Positions 8,381-19,100 of a stretch of DNA of 64,000 bases are shown here, one piece after another. Location: assembly GCA_964410215.1 (NCBI GenBank), contig CAYPHA010000004.1, positions 1 through 64,000 of the forward strand, in the 5' to 3' direction. The notes below the pieces were generated by a model that saw only the letters and a list, made by a program, of their open reading frames with translations, was not told the DNA's origin and did not search any database. A program made the translations under genes and the position numbers. The stretch comes from CAYPHA01 sp964410215 (GTDB lineage: Bacteria; Calditrichota; Calditrichia; Calditrichales; CAYPHA01). The first letter of the stretch is position 1; each line of letters starts with the position of its first letter.

Positions 8381-11092
8381 TTATGAAGAACCATTCAGGA
8401 CGTCACGAACCTTACGCAAAAGCTCCTCGATGACAAAAGGTTTTTGCATGAAATGAAGGCCCTTTTCAATAAAACCGTGGTCGGAAATCACGTTGTTTGT
8501 ATAGCCGGACATATAAATGACACCCAATTCTGAACAGGTCGTTGAAATTTTTTTATACAGTTGCAATCCATTCATCCCCGGCATAATCATATCGGTAATA
8601 AGCAGTTTCAGTTCATTCTTATGTTGTTCGGCAATTTCAATGGCATCATACACATCATCCGCCTTTAAAATCCGGTAACCCACGTTGCTTAACGAGTCAC
8701 AAACAAGCTCTTTAACGAAATCCTCATCTTCAACAACCAGGATTGTTTCATCACCCCCGGTAATTTTTGCAGACGGTTTTTCAGTTTGTTTAGTTTCTCC
8801 AGGTTTATTGACATACGGCAGGTATATTTTGAAAGTCGTACCGATTCCGGGCTCGCTGTAAACCCAAATGTTTCCCCCGTGTTGCTTTACTATGCCATAT
8901 ACCATGGCCAGCCCGAGACCGGTGCCTTTACCAACCTCCTTGGTAGTAAAGAACGGATCGAAAATTTTTTCCCGTGTTTCTTTGTCCATACCCTGGCCGG
9001 AATCGGAGACGGCTATCTGGACATAGCGGCCTGGCCTGACCGTCGGATGTGTTCGTGCATAATCATCGTTTAAAGCAATATCCCGGGTTTCAATGGTAAT
9101 CGTACCGCCTTCAGGCATGGCATCGCTTGCGTTGATTGCCAGGTTGATCAATACATGCTCCAGCTGTGTTTTATCCGCTTTCACGAAATCGTGCAGACTT
9201 TCGAAATGGGTTACAATTTCGATATCGTCGCGGATAAGAGACAGAAGAATGCGTTGAAGGTCCTTGATCACGTCATTGACACTGAGAATTTTGGCTTCCA
9301 GTACCTGTTTGCGGCTGAAAGCGAGCAACTGGCTGGTCAGATCAGAGGCGCGCTGACCGGCTTCACGGATACTTTTCAGACGGCCGTAAACCGGTGAGCT
9401 GTCATCAATCTGTTCCATTGCAAGGTCTGCACTTCCGATGATTGCGGTTAATATATTATTGAAATCGTGAGCTACACCACCGGCCAGGGTGCCGACCGCC
9501 TCCATTTTCTGCGCTTGTTGCAACTGGTTTTCCAGTTTCATGCTTTCTGTCTTATCCCGTATGGACCCAATAATTTTAATGGGGTTACCCTGCGGATCCG
9601 TGTACAAAATGGCATTAAGAGAAACCAGGTGATTGGAGCCTTGTTTGTCGGTGAGTGTCACTTTGAAATCGACGACTTTTCCATCTCTGATAATTGTCTC
9701 GATAAATTTCTGTCGTTCCGCTTTGTCATGGTAAAACTGTTCCGAGGATAGCCCGAGGACTTCTTCACGCGTATAACCGGACATCTCATATATGGATGGT
9801 GATATTTCGATTACATTGCCATCAATGCTGGTCTCGTAATATACATCCTGGATGTTCTCAAAAATATGCCGGTATTTTTCTTCGCTTTCCCGAAGCGCTT
9901 TATCGGCCTCATGCTTTGCCGTGATATCCCGTGAGGTGGCGAGGAGACCACTTGGACTTCCATTCTGGTCTTTTATCAGGGTTGCATGAACTTCCACAAG
10001 AAATTTAGAATTGTCTTTTCGGAGTGTGACCATTTCGAAATTATGAATCGCATCCGTTTTGAGATGTTTCTGGAACAGTTTTCGAAAGGCCTTTCTCTTT
10101 TCCGGCAGATTGGTATCAGAAATATCGCGGCCGACTAATTCCTTTGCGGAATCATATCCATGTAATCTGACAGCGCTTGGCGAAGCATACTCGATTTTTC
10201 CATCAAGGCCTATAACGAGCACACCATCAGGCATGGTTTCCACAAGCGTCTTGTAGAGCTCTTCCGATTCCCTCAATGCACTTTCAACCCGCTTCCGTTC
10301 CGTTATATCGCGGAAAACACTGAGCAGGTTCATGTTTTTCCCGGAACCTTTCAGATAGGAATTTGATACCTCAAACCAGATCTGGCGCCCGTTTTTCAAA
10401 GTGGACAGATGTTCGAAATAAGGCAGAATATTGCCATGCTCGAACCGGTCGCGAAAGGAGCGAAGCATGTGATCCGAATCCGGGTTGGCATAAATGATGT
10501 GGTAAGGTTTCCCTATAAGGTTCTCGCGGTTAAGCCCTGTAATAGTGCAAAATGCGTCATTGACCATCAGAATGGTTCCCCTGTGATCCAGAATACGCAT
10601 GCCATCGAAGGAACTTTCCCAAACCTGTCTGAATAGTGATTCCGATTCCTTCAGAGCGGTTTCGGTATTGATTTTGTCTGTGATATCGTCATGTGTCAGA
10701 ACTATATTGATAACATCGCCGGCATCATTAAAAAGGGGGTATACGGTCGAATTAATCCAGCGGTCACGTCCGGAAAGGCCGGACTCCCGGGGCTTGAAGA
10801 GCACAGGACCGGCAGTAGCTGTTTTACCTTTCAGAGCTTTACGGAACGCCCGTTTTATCCCCAGTTTTCTGGACTGCGCATCAGAAAGCAGGTTATAGCG
10901 CTTATAAAAGCGATCCGAGTTTCTGACTCTCCATAACCGGTCCCATGAAGGATTGACATATAACAGACGGCCTTTTAAGTCATGTAATTGAAGGGGTTGC
11001 AACGACTGGTTGACCCAGCTTCTGAACCGTTGTTCACTTTCAAAAAGATGGTTTAAATCCTCATGATCGGGAGATACTAAATCATCCGGCAT
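8381..11092 (-). CDS. Multi-PAS hybrid sensor histidine kinase with receiver domain
   Basis: A 903-residue soluble hybrid kinase without membrane segments. Four PAS units lie at about residues 16-140, 147-268, 275-394 and 401-517, most ending in the PAC signature xxRDIT. HisKA holds the phospho-accepting H542 in GGVAHDFNNILTAI; the HATPase has the N-box INASDA (N654), the G1 box DSGQGM (D697) and G2 GKGTGLGLA. The receiver domain has the phospho-acceptor D834 in LLITDMIMPG and K884 in MQKPF. The start at 11092 has AGGAT seven bases upstream; an in-frame ATG at 11116 has none. The signal is probably cytoplasmic (redox, gas or small ligand). No cognate regulator lies beside it. Its 3' end is two bases from the convergent cmoB stop. 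Confidence 0.9.
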   Translation of the reverse strand: MPDDLVSPDHEDLNHLFESEQRFRSWVNQSLQPLQLHDLKGRLLYVNPSWDRLWRVRNSDRFYKRYNLLSDAQSRKLGIKRAFRKALKGKTATAGPVLFKPRESGLSGRDRWINSTVYPLFNDAGDVINIVLTHDDITDKINTETALKESESLFRQVWESSFDGMRILDHRGTILMVNDAFCTITGLNRENLIGKPYHIIYANPDSDHMLRSFRDRFEHGNILPYFEHLSTLKNGRQIWFEVSNSYLKGSGKNMNLLSVFRDITERKRVESALRESEELYKTLVETMPDGVLVIGLDGKIEYASPSAVRLHGYDSAKELVGRDISDTNLPEKRKAFRKLFQKHLKTDAIHNFEMVTLRKDNSKFLVEVHATLIKDQNGSPSGLLATSRDITAKHEADKALRESEEKYRHIFENIQDVYYETSIDGNVIEISPSIYEMSGYTREEVLGLSSEQFYHDKAERQKFIETIIRDGKVVDFKVTLTDKQGSNHLVSLNAILYTDPQGNPIKIIGSIRDKTESMKLENQLQQAQKMEAVGTLAGGVAHDFNNILTAIIGSADLAMEQIDDSSPVYGRLKSIREAGQRASDLTSQLLAFSRKQVLEAKILSVNDVIKDLQRILLSLIRDDIEIVTHFESLHDFVKADKTQLEHVLINLAINASDAMPEGGTITIETRDIALNDDYARTHPTVRPGRYVQIAVSDSGQGMDKETREKIFDPFFTTKEVGKGTGLGLAMVYGIVKQHGGNIWVYSEPGIGTTFKIYLPYVNKPGETKQTEKPSAKITGGDETILVVEDEDFVKELVCDSLSNVGYRILKADDVYDAIEIAEQHKNELKLLITDMIMPGMNGLQLYKKISTTCSELGVIYMSGYTNNVISDHGFIEKGLHFMQKPFVIEELLRKVRDVLNGSS

Positions 11093-11242
11093 TGATAATC
11101 CTGTCGGTTTGTGCATTGTTACAAAGCAAAAGCGCTTTTCAGGTAGCCTTGTCCATAGATTTTATCGGCTGGTAAAAGCATGAGATTAGCAATAATTTCA
11201 TAATCCTGCTTTGTATAGATGGGATAAAAGAGAAAGCGGGTA

Positions 11243-11980
11243 CTAGATCGCTGCTGAGCTGGGCACTTCGCCAAAGCGTCTTTCACGATGGTAAAAGTCG
11301 TTTACGGCATCTTCCAGCTCTTCTTTGCTGAAATCCGGCCACATGGTTTTGGTAAAACAGAGTTCCGCATAGGCACATTCCCAAAGGAGAAAATCGCTCA
11401 GGCGCTGTTCACCGCCGGTCCGGATCAGCAGGTCGACATCACGCAGCGTATGATTCTGTTCATGTTGTGCGGCGGCCAGAAGCGATCGGAATTCATCCAT
11501 GGTTGTGTTGCCGTTATTTTTCATCAGTTTTGCCGCTTCAAGAATGCGGTCCCGTGCGGAATAATCGATCGCAATACGAAGGTGTAAAACATCGCCTCCC
11601 ATGGTTTTCTTTTCAGAACGTTCCATTTTCCGGACAAGGGATGGGGCAAGCCGGTCGCGTCTTCCGATAAATGTGAGTTTTACACCATTCTTGATGCAGT
11701 TTTCGGTTTCATTCTTCAGGTAGGAATTCAACAACCGCATGAGCGCATTAATCTCATTTTCCGGTCGTTTCCAGTTGTCTGATGAAAAGGCATAGAGGGT
11801 TAATGTCCCGATTCCTGCATCCGGAGATGATTCTACAATTCTGCGCACCGTATCCGCTCCTGCGCGATGACCCATGAAACGGGGAAGACCCTGATGCGTC
11901 GCCCATCGGCCGTTGCCATCCATAATAATTGCAACATGAAGCCCTTTTGCTTTACTGATCGTGAGATGCTGCTTTTTCAT
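11243..11980 (-). CDS. uppS: Isoprenyl transferase (undecaprenyl diphosphate synthase)
   Basis: A 245-residue cis-prenyltransferase that adds isopentenyl units to farnesyl diphosphate, making the C55 lipid carrier for peptidoglycan and surface polysaccharide. The signature MDGNGRWA carries the Mg-binding D21; LTLYAFSSDNWKRP (about 61-74), LLIRTGGEQRLSDFLLWE (184-201) and the final ELCFTKTMWPDF block are all typical. Length is standard. The usual partner cdsA is not adjacent. The histidine kinase lies about 150 bases downstream on the same strand. ATG 11980 gives MKKQHLTISKAKGLHVAIIMD, a normal start. Confidence 0.95.
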   Translation of the reverse strand: MKKQHLTISKAKGLHVAIIMDGNGRWATHQGLPRFMGHRAGADTVRRIVESSPDAGIGTLTLYAFSSDNWKRPENEINALMRLLNSYLKNETENCIKNGVKLTFIGRRDRLAPSLVRKMERSEKKTMGGDVLHLRIAIDYSARDRILEAAKLMKNNGNTTMDEFRSLLAAAQHEQNHTLRDVDLLIRTGGEQRLSDFLLWECAYAELCFTKTMWPDFSKEELEDAVNDFYHRERRFGEVPSSAAI

Positions 11981-12061
11981 CAGATTAATCCCTTAATTTG
12001 AAAAAATGAAATCCATCGTTAAATTAGAACATAAGACAATTATCGGCACACAATCCGGATA

Positions 12062-12089
12062 TTGAACATAAATAATGACTTGGTTAAAA
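12062..12089 (+). promoter_or_regulatory. Weak candidate promoter for the STAND NTPase gene
   Basis: TTGAAC (12062-12067), a 16-base spacer and TTAAAA (12084-12089) lie in the AT-rich divergent region between uppS and the winged-helix gene. The -10 element is poor and the leader would be short, so this is only suggestive. Confidence 0.22.
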
Positions 12090-12110
12090 AAATGAGTTTT
12101 TTGTGAGAAA

Positions 12111-14867
12111 GTGCTGATTAAACATAAAAAAAGATCTGATTTGATGGAATCACCGGTTAAAGGCTATAAATTCGATAATATCACCCTTGATTTAAAAAAC
12201 CGCAGATTACTACGCAATGGTGACATGCTGGCGCTGTCATCTAAATATTTTGATGTTTTGAGTCTCCTGGTGGCCCGTCATGGTGAACTGACCACAAAGG
12301 AGGAAATCTTCGATGCGGTATGGGGTGATGTCATCGTTACCGATACGGCATTGAGTCAGTGCATAAAAGATATTCGTAAACGTCTTGGCGATAATGCTTC
12401 CCGGCCAAAGTTCATCAAAACGGTTCCCAAACACGGTTATGTATTTATCGCAAATGTATACCCTGTTTTCGATAGCGAAAAAGAACCGGATTCGGTTCGC
12501 CCTGCCGGGTTGCCCGTAAGGCCCTATAAATTTCTCGATTATTATACGGAAAACGATGCCGGTATTTTCTTCGGGCGGGAGGAGGAATCCCGTACCATCG
12601 CTTCCAAAGTTCTGGCGCATCGTACATTCATATTACACGGGCGTTCCGGAGTGGGGAAAAGCTCGGTAATACGTGCCGGGGTCATCCCCTTGCTGAAACA
12701 GCAGGATTGCGACGTAAAGATCATCCGCAGCTTCATCGATCCGGTTCACCAGATCCGGGATACACTTATGCAAATGCTGAAGCCGGAAGACCGTGAAAAA
12801 GCGGGAGGGGGAAGCGGATTTCCCGATGTGCTGGAAAGACTGACAATAGGACGGCCGGTTATTTTCATTTTCGACCAGTTTGAAGAGCTTTTCTCGATGC
12901 TTTCTGATGAAAACAGAAAGCAGTTCATCGCCGGAATCGGCAGTTTACGAAAACGCGAATCCCTTCCCGTTCATCTTGTATTTGTTCTCCGGGAGGACCT
13001 GCTCGCGGAAATGAGTCAGATTAAACAGACGATCCCGGATATATTTTATTATGAATACAGATTGCAGCGTCTGACCCGGGAACAGGCTGCAACAGCCATT
13101 CGGGAGCCGGCCCGACTGGTTGGCTGTCGCTATGAAGATGCGTTGATCAGCAGACTTCTGGATGATCTGAGTGTTAATGATAAAATAGATCCGCCACAAC
13201 TACAGATCGTTTGTGATGTATTGTACGATGACAGGGATACCCGGGATACACTGACTCTGGGTGAATATGATAGCCTGGGAGGGTCGCAGAAAATTCTTGC
13301 CGGCTATCTCGAAAGGGTTTTGAGCCGGTTCAGCCCTGCAGAACTGGAATGTGTTCAAACACTGCTTAAAAATTTTATCGGCGAAAATAATCAGGGTATG
13401 GTGCTCCGGCAATCCGAGTTGGAAGGCCGTGTTTGCGAACAGTCTGCTGCAAGTATAACCGGTGTAAATGTATTGATTTCGGAGCTGATAGCGGCACGCA
13501 TTATTCGTTGCCGGCGGCAGGAGGGTGAAAGCTGGATTGAACTGGCACATGATTTCCTGATTCCGGAAATATCTTCCTGGGTTACGGCAGAGGAATATGC
13601 CTTAAAACGGGCTTATGGCATCGTGGAACGTGCGCTGGAGAATTTCCGTACCCATCAGTTGCTGGTTGATGTCGATGCCCTTGACAGGGTTCTTCCCTTT
13701 GCCGACCGGTTACGTTTGACTGGTGAAGAGTATGATCTGCTGGCCCGCAGTCTGCTCAGCCGGGGAAAGCAGGTACCATCCTGGCTGGCGCGTAAAGCGC
13801 CCGATATCAGAAACCAGGTGCTGGAAGCGTCAACGCACGCGGATCCTTCATTACGTATTTCCGCAATTGAGTCGTGTCATGGTATGCAGGATGACATCGT
13901 AAAAGAAATGCTGCTGGAACGGGCCTTCTGGGACCCGGACCTGATGGTGCGGAAAGCGGCAAGTATCGCTTATGCCGAATGGTTCGGACCCTTTAACCCG
14001 GCGAATTTCAGGGGAAAAGGTATCGGGCTCAAACGAAAAGCCATCAGCATGGCTTTTATCCGTGATTATGATAAGAACCTTATTCATCTTTCCGGCCTGC
14101 CCTTTCCGGTTGCCGTAATCATCGTTCTGGGATTGATGCTCGTAAGGTTTAAGAGGCACAGCAGGGAAATTCTGATCCGGACGCTTGGCGGAACGGCGGG
14201 CGCCGCTTTTTCGGGTCTGGCCATCGGCTTCTTTCTGGGCGTCGGGCTGGTTTTTGCAAAGCCTTCCCCCCCTTATGATACCGTGTCGCTGTTGCTGGTA
14301 TTATCCAGCCTGGGGACGATCGCCGGTGCCTTCGGCGGATTTGGAATCTGCGCGGGTATGGTCTCTGTCCAGTTCGTAACATTCCGTCACAGCCGCTGGT
14401 GGTCCGTAATGGGTGCGGGTATCGGCGGTGCCGTAATCGGAGCATTTCTAAACGTGCTTGGTGTCGATATTTTAAAATCCCTGTTCGGACACAATCTTTC
14501 CGGAATTACCGGGGCCCTGGAAGGGGCTTTAATCGGCACCGGCCTCGCCCTGGGAATTTTGCTGGCATCCGGCATGAAGGGCCGGTATTCTGCCCGGCGG
14601 CGCATTGCCGGGGCGGCAGTCGGTGCCATGGGCGCGGCCGTCCTGCTGAGTCTGATCGGCGGAAACATGTTCAGCGGCAGTCTCGATATTATTGCCCGTT
14701 CCTTTGCGCATTCCCAGTTGAAATTTGATACTCTTGCCTCGTTTTTTGGAGAATCTCAGTTCGGTAAACTGTCCCGTGTTGCCCTGGGCGCCATCGAAGG
14801 ACTGCTCTTCGGCGGGTTCCTGGCCGGTGGCATCGAACTCCTGGGAAGAAACGGTCAGGAGAAATAA
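12111..14867 (+). CDS. CadC-like winged helix + STAND NTPase + polytopic membrane protein
   Basis: A 918-residue multidomain protein. Residues 18-117 form an OmpR/CadC-type winged helix (LALSSKYFDVLSLLVARHGELT, TVPKHGYVFIANV). Residues 137 to about 500 form a STAND-class NTPase of the nSTAND1 kind: FFGREEES entry motif, Walker A GRSGVGKSS (177-185), Walker B IFIFDQFEELF (251-261, D255). A helical region with HEAT-like pairs covers about 500-640. The rest is a glycine/alanine-rich membrane domain with roughly six to eight helices (PFPVAVIIVLGLMLV, GALIGTGLALGILLAS). The family logic is signal-triggered oligomerisation; here the DNA-binding end is probably cytoplasmic and membrane-tethered. Start is uncertain: GTG 12111 or ATG 12144, neither with a good ribosome site. 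No regulated target is proven. Confidence 0.82.
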   Translation: MLIKHKKRSDLMESPVKGYKFDNITLDLKNRRLLRNGDMLALSSKYFDVLSLLVARHGELTTKEEIFDAVWGDVIVTDTALSQCIKDIRKRLGDNASRPKFIKTVPKHGYVFIANVYPVFDSEKEPDSVRPAGLPVRPYKFLDYYTENDAGIFFGREEESRTIASKVLAHRTFILHGRSGVGKSSVIRAGVIPLLKQQDCDVKIIRSFIDPVHQIRDTLMQMLKPEDREKAGGGSGFPDVLERLTIGRPVIFIFDQFEELFSMLSDENRKQFIAGIGSLRKRESLPVHLVFVLREDLLAEMSQIKQTIPDIFYYEYRLQRLTREQAATAIREPARLVGCRYEDALISRLLDDLSVNDKIDPPQLQIVCDVLYDDRDTRDTLTLGEYDSLGGSQKILAGYLERVLSRFSPAELECVQTLLKNFIGENNQGMVLRQSELEGRVCEQSAASITGVNVLISELIAARIIRCRRQEGESWIELAHDFLIPEISSWVTAEEYALKRAYGIVERALENFRTHQLLVDVDALDRVLPFADRLRLTGEEYDLLARSLLSRGKQVPSWLARKAPDIRNQVLEASTHADPSLRISAIESCHGMQDDIVKEMLLERAFWDPDLMVRKAASIAYAEWFGPFNPANFRGKGIGLKRKAISMAFIRDYDKNLIHLSGLPFPVAVIIVLGLMLVRFKRHSREILIRTLGGTAGAAFSGLAIGFFLGVGLVFAKPSPPYDTVSLLLVLSSLGTIAGAFGGFGICAGMVSVQFVTFRHSRWWSVMGAGIGGAVIGAFLNVLGVDILKSLFGHNLSGITGALEGALIGTGLALGILLASGMKGRYSARRRIAGAAVGAMGAAVLLSLIGGNMFSGSLDIIARSFAHSQLKFDTLASFFGESQFGKLSRVALGAIEGLLFGGFLAGGIELLGRNGQEK

Positions 14868-14964
14868 GTACCCGCCGGAATTTATACCCCGCCTGATTGG
14901 TTACTATCAACCGAATCATGTTTCCAACTGGACAGGATGCATGCTGATGTGTCATGTTTCCGAT

Positions 14965-14991
14965 AAATCGGACCAAAATGACCCGATTTTT
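14965..14991 (+). terminator. Candidate terminator before the efflux operon
   Basis: AAATCGG and CCGATTT form a perfect 7-bp stem with an 11-base loop, followed by TT. The stem is weak and its T-run is mostly in the stem, but the position between the STAND gene and the efflux operon fits a terminator. Confidence 0.4.
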
Positions 14992-15040
14992 CAGGCGATG
15001 CATCAAAGTAACTGATAATAAAAAGAGAAATGGATGGATA

Positions 15041-16174
15041 ATGAAAAAAATACTGATTCCGGTGGCTATTCTGGCAGCCGGTTTTATTTCGATGAGTGTT
15101 TTGATCAATCTGAAAGAGGATGTGCCGAAGCGACAGGTTAAACCACGAGCTAAAATTGTCGAGGCGGTGCCGGTCAAACTGGATGATATCTCAACATATA
15201 TTGAAGCGTATGGCAGGCTGACATCTTCACAACCCGTTGTGCTTTACAGCGAAGTAACCGGCATACTGATGCCGGGTGATATACCCTTTCAACCGGCCCA
15301 GTCTTTCAGGCGCGGTGATATCCTAGTAAAAATTGATGACCGTCAGATTAAACTCGATCTCAACAGCACCAAAAGTGATTTTCTGAACGCGCTGGCTTCG
15401 GTGCTTCCGGAAATTAAAGTCGATTTCCCGGCGGCCTACCAGATTTATCAGGATTATTTCAATAAAACCGGGTTCGATAAAAGAATGGATGAATTACCGG
15501 AAACGAATAACCAAAAAATCAAACTGTTCCTTTCACGTTTTAATGTCTATAAATTATATTTTGCTGTCAGGAACCTGGAAATACTACTTGAAAAGCATTA
15601 CATCAGGGCCCCTTTTGACGGTTCAATCGTAGGTGCCGACTTAAGGACCGGTTCCAATGCACGGGTTGGAACACGTCTTGGCGAGATCATCAACCTCGAG
15701 GACATGGAAGTGGAGGTTCCGGTCCCGGCAGCCGACCTGCAATGGATTGATTATGCTAAGGAAGTTGTATTTACTTCCGAGGTGCTGCCGGGAAGCTGGA
15801 CGGGTAAAATCAAACGTACGGGTCAGAGTATCGATACCCGCACGCAAACGGTTCCCTTATATATTTCTATTGACCGCCTCCACAAAGCGGATCTGGTAAA
15901 CGGGACTTTCTTTACGGCAAAAATTCCGGGAAAGAAGATAACCAATGCGGTGCGCATTCCCCGAAAATCTCTTTATAATGAAACGTATACGTATCTGATT
16001 AAAAACGGTAAACTGGATCTCCGGCAGGTTGATATCGCGCGTAAGGAAGCGCGTTCGGTTATCGTAAACAGCGGGATTGAAAGCGGAGACACGCTGGTTG
16101 TAGAACTTCTGCAGGGAGTTGCTCCCGGCATGCCGGCACTGGCCCGAAGTGCATTGCAGGAGGGTCTGAAATGA
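15041..16174 (+). CDS. RND efflux periplasmic adaptor (membrane fusion protein)
   Basis: A 377-residue HlyD/AcrA-type adaptor. Residues 1-22 are an inner-membrane anchor or signal (ILIPVAILAAGFISMSVLI). The biotinyl-lipoyl-like halves are VVLYSEVTGIL.....GDILVKIDDRQIKLDL and YIRAPFDGSIVGADLRTGSNARVGTRLGEI, flanking a short helical hairpin that is interrupted by a PxTNNQKIK-type segment. A beta-barrel domain and membrane-proximal domain follow (FTAKIPGKKITNAVRIPRKSL). The frame is open further upstream to 14954, but ATG 15041 starts the signal and is preceded by a GGATGG site. Its stop overlaps the pump start by ATGA. It bridges the pump and the TolC-like channel. Confidence 0.92.
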   Translation: MKKILIPVAILAAGFISMSVLINLKEDVPKRQVKPRAKIVEAVPVKLDDISTYIEAYGRLTSSQPVVLYSEVTGILMPGDIPFQPAQSFRRGDILVKIDDRQIKLDLNSTKSDFLNALASVLPEIKVDFPAAYQIYQDYFNKTGFDKRMDELPETNNQKIKLFLSRFNVYKLYFAVRNLEILLEKHYIRAPFDGSIVGADLRTGSNARVGTRLGEIINLEDMEVEVPVPAADLQWIDYAKEVVFTSEVLPGSWTGKIKRTGQSIDTRTQTVPLYISIDRLHKADLVNGTFFTAKIPGKKITNAVRIPRKSLYNETYTYLIKNGKLDLRQVDIARKEARSVIVNSGIESGDTLVVELLQGVAPGMPALARSALQEGLK

Positions 16175-19100
16175 AAAAGGTGATTGCCTTTTTTGTAAAA
16201 TACCCGATCTGGGCAAATGTGATCATGATCAGTACCTTCGGTTTCGGCCTGATTTTCCTGTCACAGATACGCTTTTCCTTCTTTCCGGAAGTGGAACCGG
16301 ACCGCCTGTCCATACAGGTTATTTTCCCCGGTGCCTCACCTGAAGAGGTCGAGGAAGGGGTTATTCTGAAGATTGAAGAAAATCTGGATGGTCTCGACGG
16401 TATTGACCGGGTCACATCAGCGTCCCGTGAAAATTTCGGGCTGGTTAACGTCGAACTGCGCAAAGGAGAGGATATTGATAAAGTCCTTGCCGACGTAAAA
16501 AATGCGGTGGACCGGATTAATTCCTTTCCAAGGGGGATCGAAAAACCGGTTATTTTCGAGCAGAAATTCCGGACCCGTTCGGTGTCAATTGTCCTCTACG
16601 GTGAAACCGACCTGTTTAATCTCAAGTATATCGCTGATAACCTGCGTGATGAATTGCTGGCTACACCGGAGATATCACAGGTGGCTATAGAGGGATTACC
16701 TAATCTTGAGTTCTCTATCGAAGTTTCGGAAACAGACCTGCGGCGATACAGACTGACATTTAACGAGATTGCCGATGCCGTTGCGCAAGCTAATATAAAT
16801 ATTTCCGGCGGGAAGTTCGAGACGACGGAAGAAGAAATTCTCATCAGGGCATATGGCCGGAATTATTACGCAAAAGAAATGCAGGATATCGTTGTCCGTG
16901 GAAATCCTGACGGAACGGCTATTTATTTAAAAGATGTGGCAACTATCCGGGAACAATGGGAAGATGTACCGGATAAACGGTATTATAACAGCAATACCGC
17001 TGTGATACTGAATATCGATCAGACAGCCCAGGAAGATATTATCGCTATTGCCGAAACGGCGAAAAGAATTATCAAGGGTTTTAACGAACAAAATATGGCC
17101 GTGCAGGCCCTCATCCTGGATGACCGAACGGTCGTTCTCAACCAGCGCCTGAATCTCCTGATTAAAAATGGCCTGATCGGCCTTATGCTTGTGATCATAA
17201 CCCTGGGATTTTTCCTGAATCTGCAATTATCGTTCTGGGTTTCAATAGGAATCCCTTTTTCTTTTGCCGGTATGTTTATTGTTGCCGGGCTGGCCGGTAT
17301 TACCATTAATGTGATCTCATTGTTCGGCATGATTCTGGTTGTCGGTATCCTTGTCGATGACGCTATCGTAGTGGGAGAAAATATTTTCGCTCACTATGAA
17401 AAAGGTGTTCCCGCAATCAAAGCGGCGATCGATGGCACTCAGGAAGTCCTGGCACCGGTTTTTACATCGGTCATCACAACCATGCTGGCCTTTTCACCCT
17501 TCTTTTTTCTGGATGGAACTTTCGGCCGCTTCATCTGGCAGATGGCCCTGGTCGTTGTGGCCAGCCTTGCCTTTTCACTGGTAGAAGCCTTTATAATTCT
17601 GCCCACACACCTGGCGCATTCAAAGGGTCTGCATCCGCATCAACAGGATTCGAAGATTCGTAAGCGAATCGAAAAATTCATTAATTATCTTACGCATCGC
17701 ATCTATGAACCTTCGCTGTATTATGCCCTGAAGCACAAATGGATTACCGTGGTTACACCCGTTTCCTTCGTTTTGCTTACCATTGGCCTTGTGGGCGGCG
17801 GTTTTATCGGGGCAACTTTTTTTCCGTTTATAGATGGCGATACATTACCGGTTAATATTTCCCTGGTTTCGGGAAGGCAGGAAGCCGATACGGATTCCGT
17901 GCTGGTCCGCCTGGAAAGAGCAAGCTGGGCTGTGAACGAGGAAATGAAACAGGAGCGCCCGGACGGACGTGATGTAATTCTTGGCATCGAGCGATCCATC
18001 GGAACGAATGACTTCGGCGAGTCCGGAAGCCATGCCGGAAAACTGCTTCTTCAATTGCTTGACAGCGAAAAGCGCAATATGGAAAGCTTCCGTATTGCAA
18101 ACCGGATCAGGGAAAAAGTGGGGGTGGTACCGGAAGCACAGAACATCAGTTTCGGCCGGGTCTCATTTTTCGGAAAGCCCGTGTCTGTAAGCCTCCTTGG
18201 CAACAACCTGGAGCAGATGGATCTGGCCAGGGAGCTGCTGGTCGGGGAGCTCGAAAACTTCAGCACCCTCAAGGATGTGACCGATTCTAACCAAAAGGGC
18301 CGCCGTGAAATAAATATTTCGCTTAAACCAAAGGCTTATTCGCTTGGCCTGACGCTGCAGGACGTGGCCGGTCAGGTACGCCAGGGCTTTTTCGGACAGG
18401 AAATTCAGCGCATTCAAAGGAATAAGGACGAAATCCGGGTCTGGGTACGCTATAAAACGGCCGACCGCTCTGCGCTGGGCTTTCTGGACCGGATGCGTAT
18501 CCGTACTCCTGACGGTGCCGCATACCCCTTCAGCGAGCTGGCCACGTATTCCATTGAACGCGGTATAACGGTGATCAACCATCTGGATCGCCGTCGCGAA
18601 ATAAAAGTGGAAGCGGACCTGGCCAGTCAGGATCTGGATTTACCCCCTATCCTGGCTGAAATCAGGGAAGATGTTGTTCCGCGTATTAAGCAACTTGTCC
18701 CGGAGGTCATGTTTTCATTTGAAGGCCAGTCCAGGGACCAGGAAAAATTTCAGCGTTCACTGCGTAAAGCCTTTCCAATTGCGTTGCTTGGCATGCTGAT
18801 CCTTGTTATCCTCGTGTTCCGCTCTTACCTGCAGGCGTTCATGATCTTTTCGCTTATTCCCCTGAGTATCCTTGGGGCCATCTGGGGCCATGGCATACAG
18901 GGTATCCAGTTGAATACCCTGTCCATCTATGGAATTCTTGCTTTAACCGGAATCATTATTAACGACAGTATCGTTCTGCTGGATCAGGTGAACCGCAACC
19001 TGCGTTCCGGTCAGAAAGTGTTTGATGCAGTGTACAACGGCGCGATCGCCCGTTTACGGCCGATTCTTCTGACGACGATGACGACGGCGGCGGGGTTGGG

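Noticed and set aside
11128..11139. AAAAGCGCTTTT palindrome between uppS and the kinase as a terminator
   Set aside because: It has only four to six paired bases without loop or T-run beyond the arms; too weak to call.
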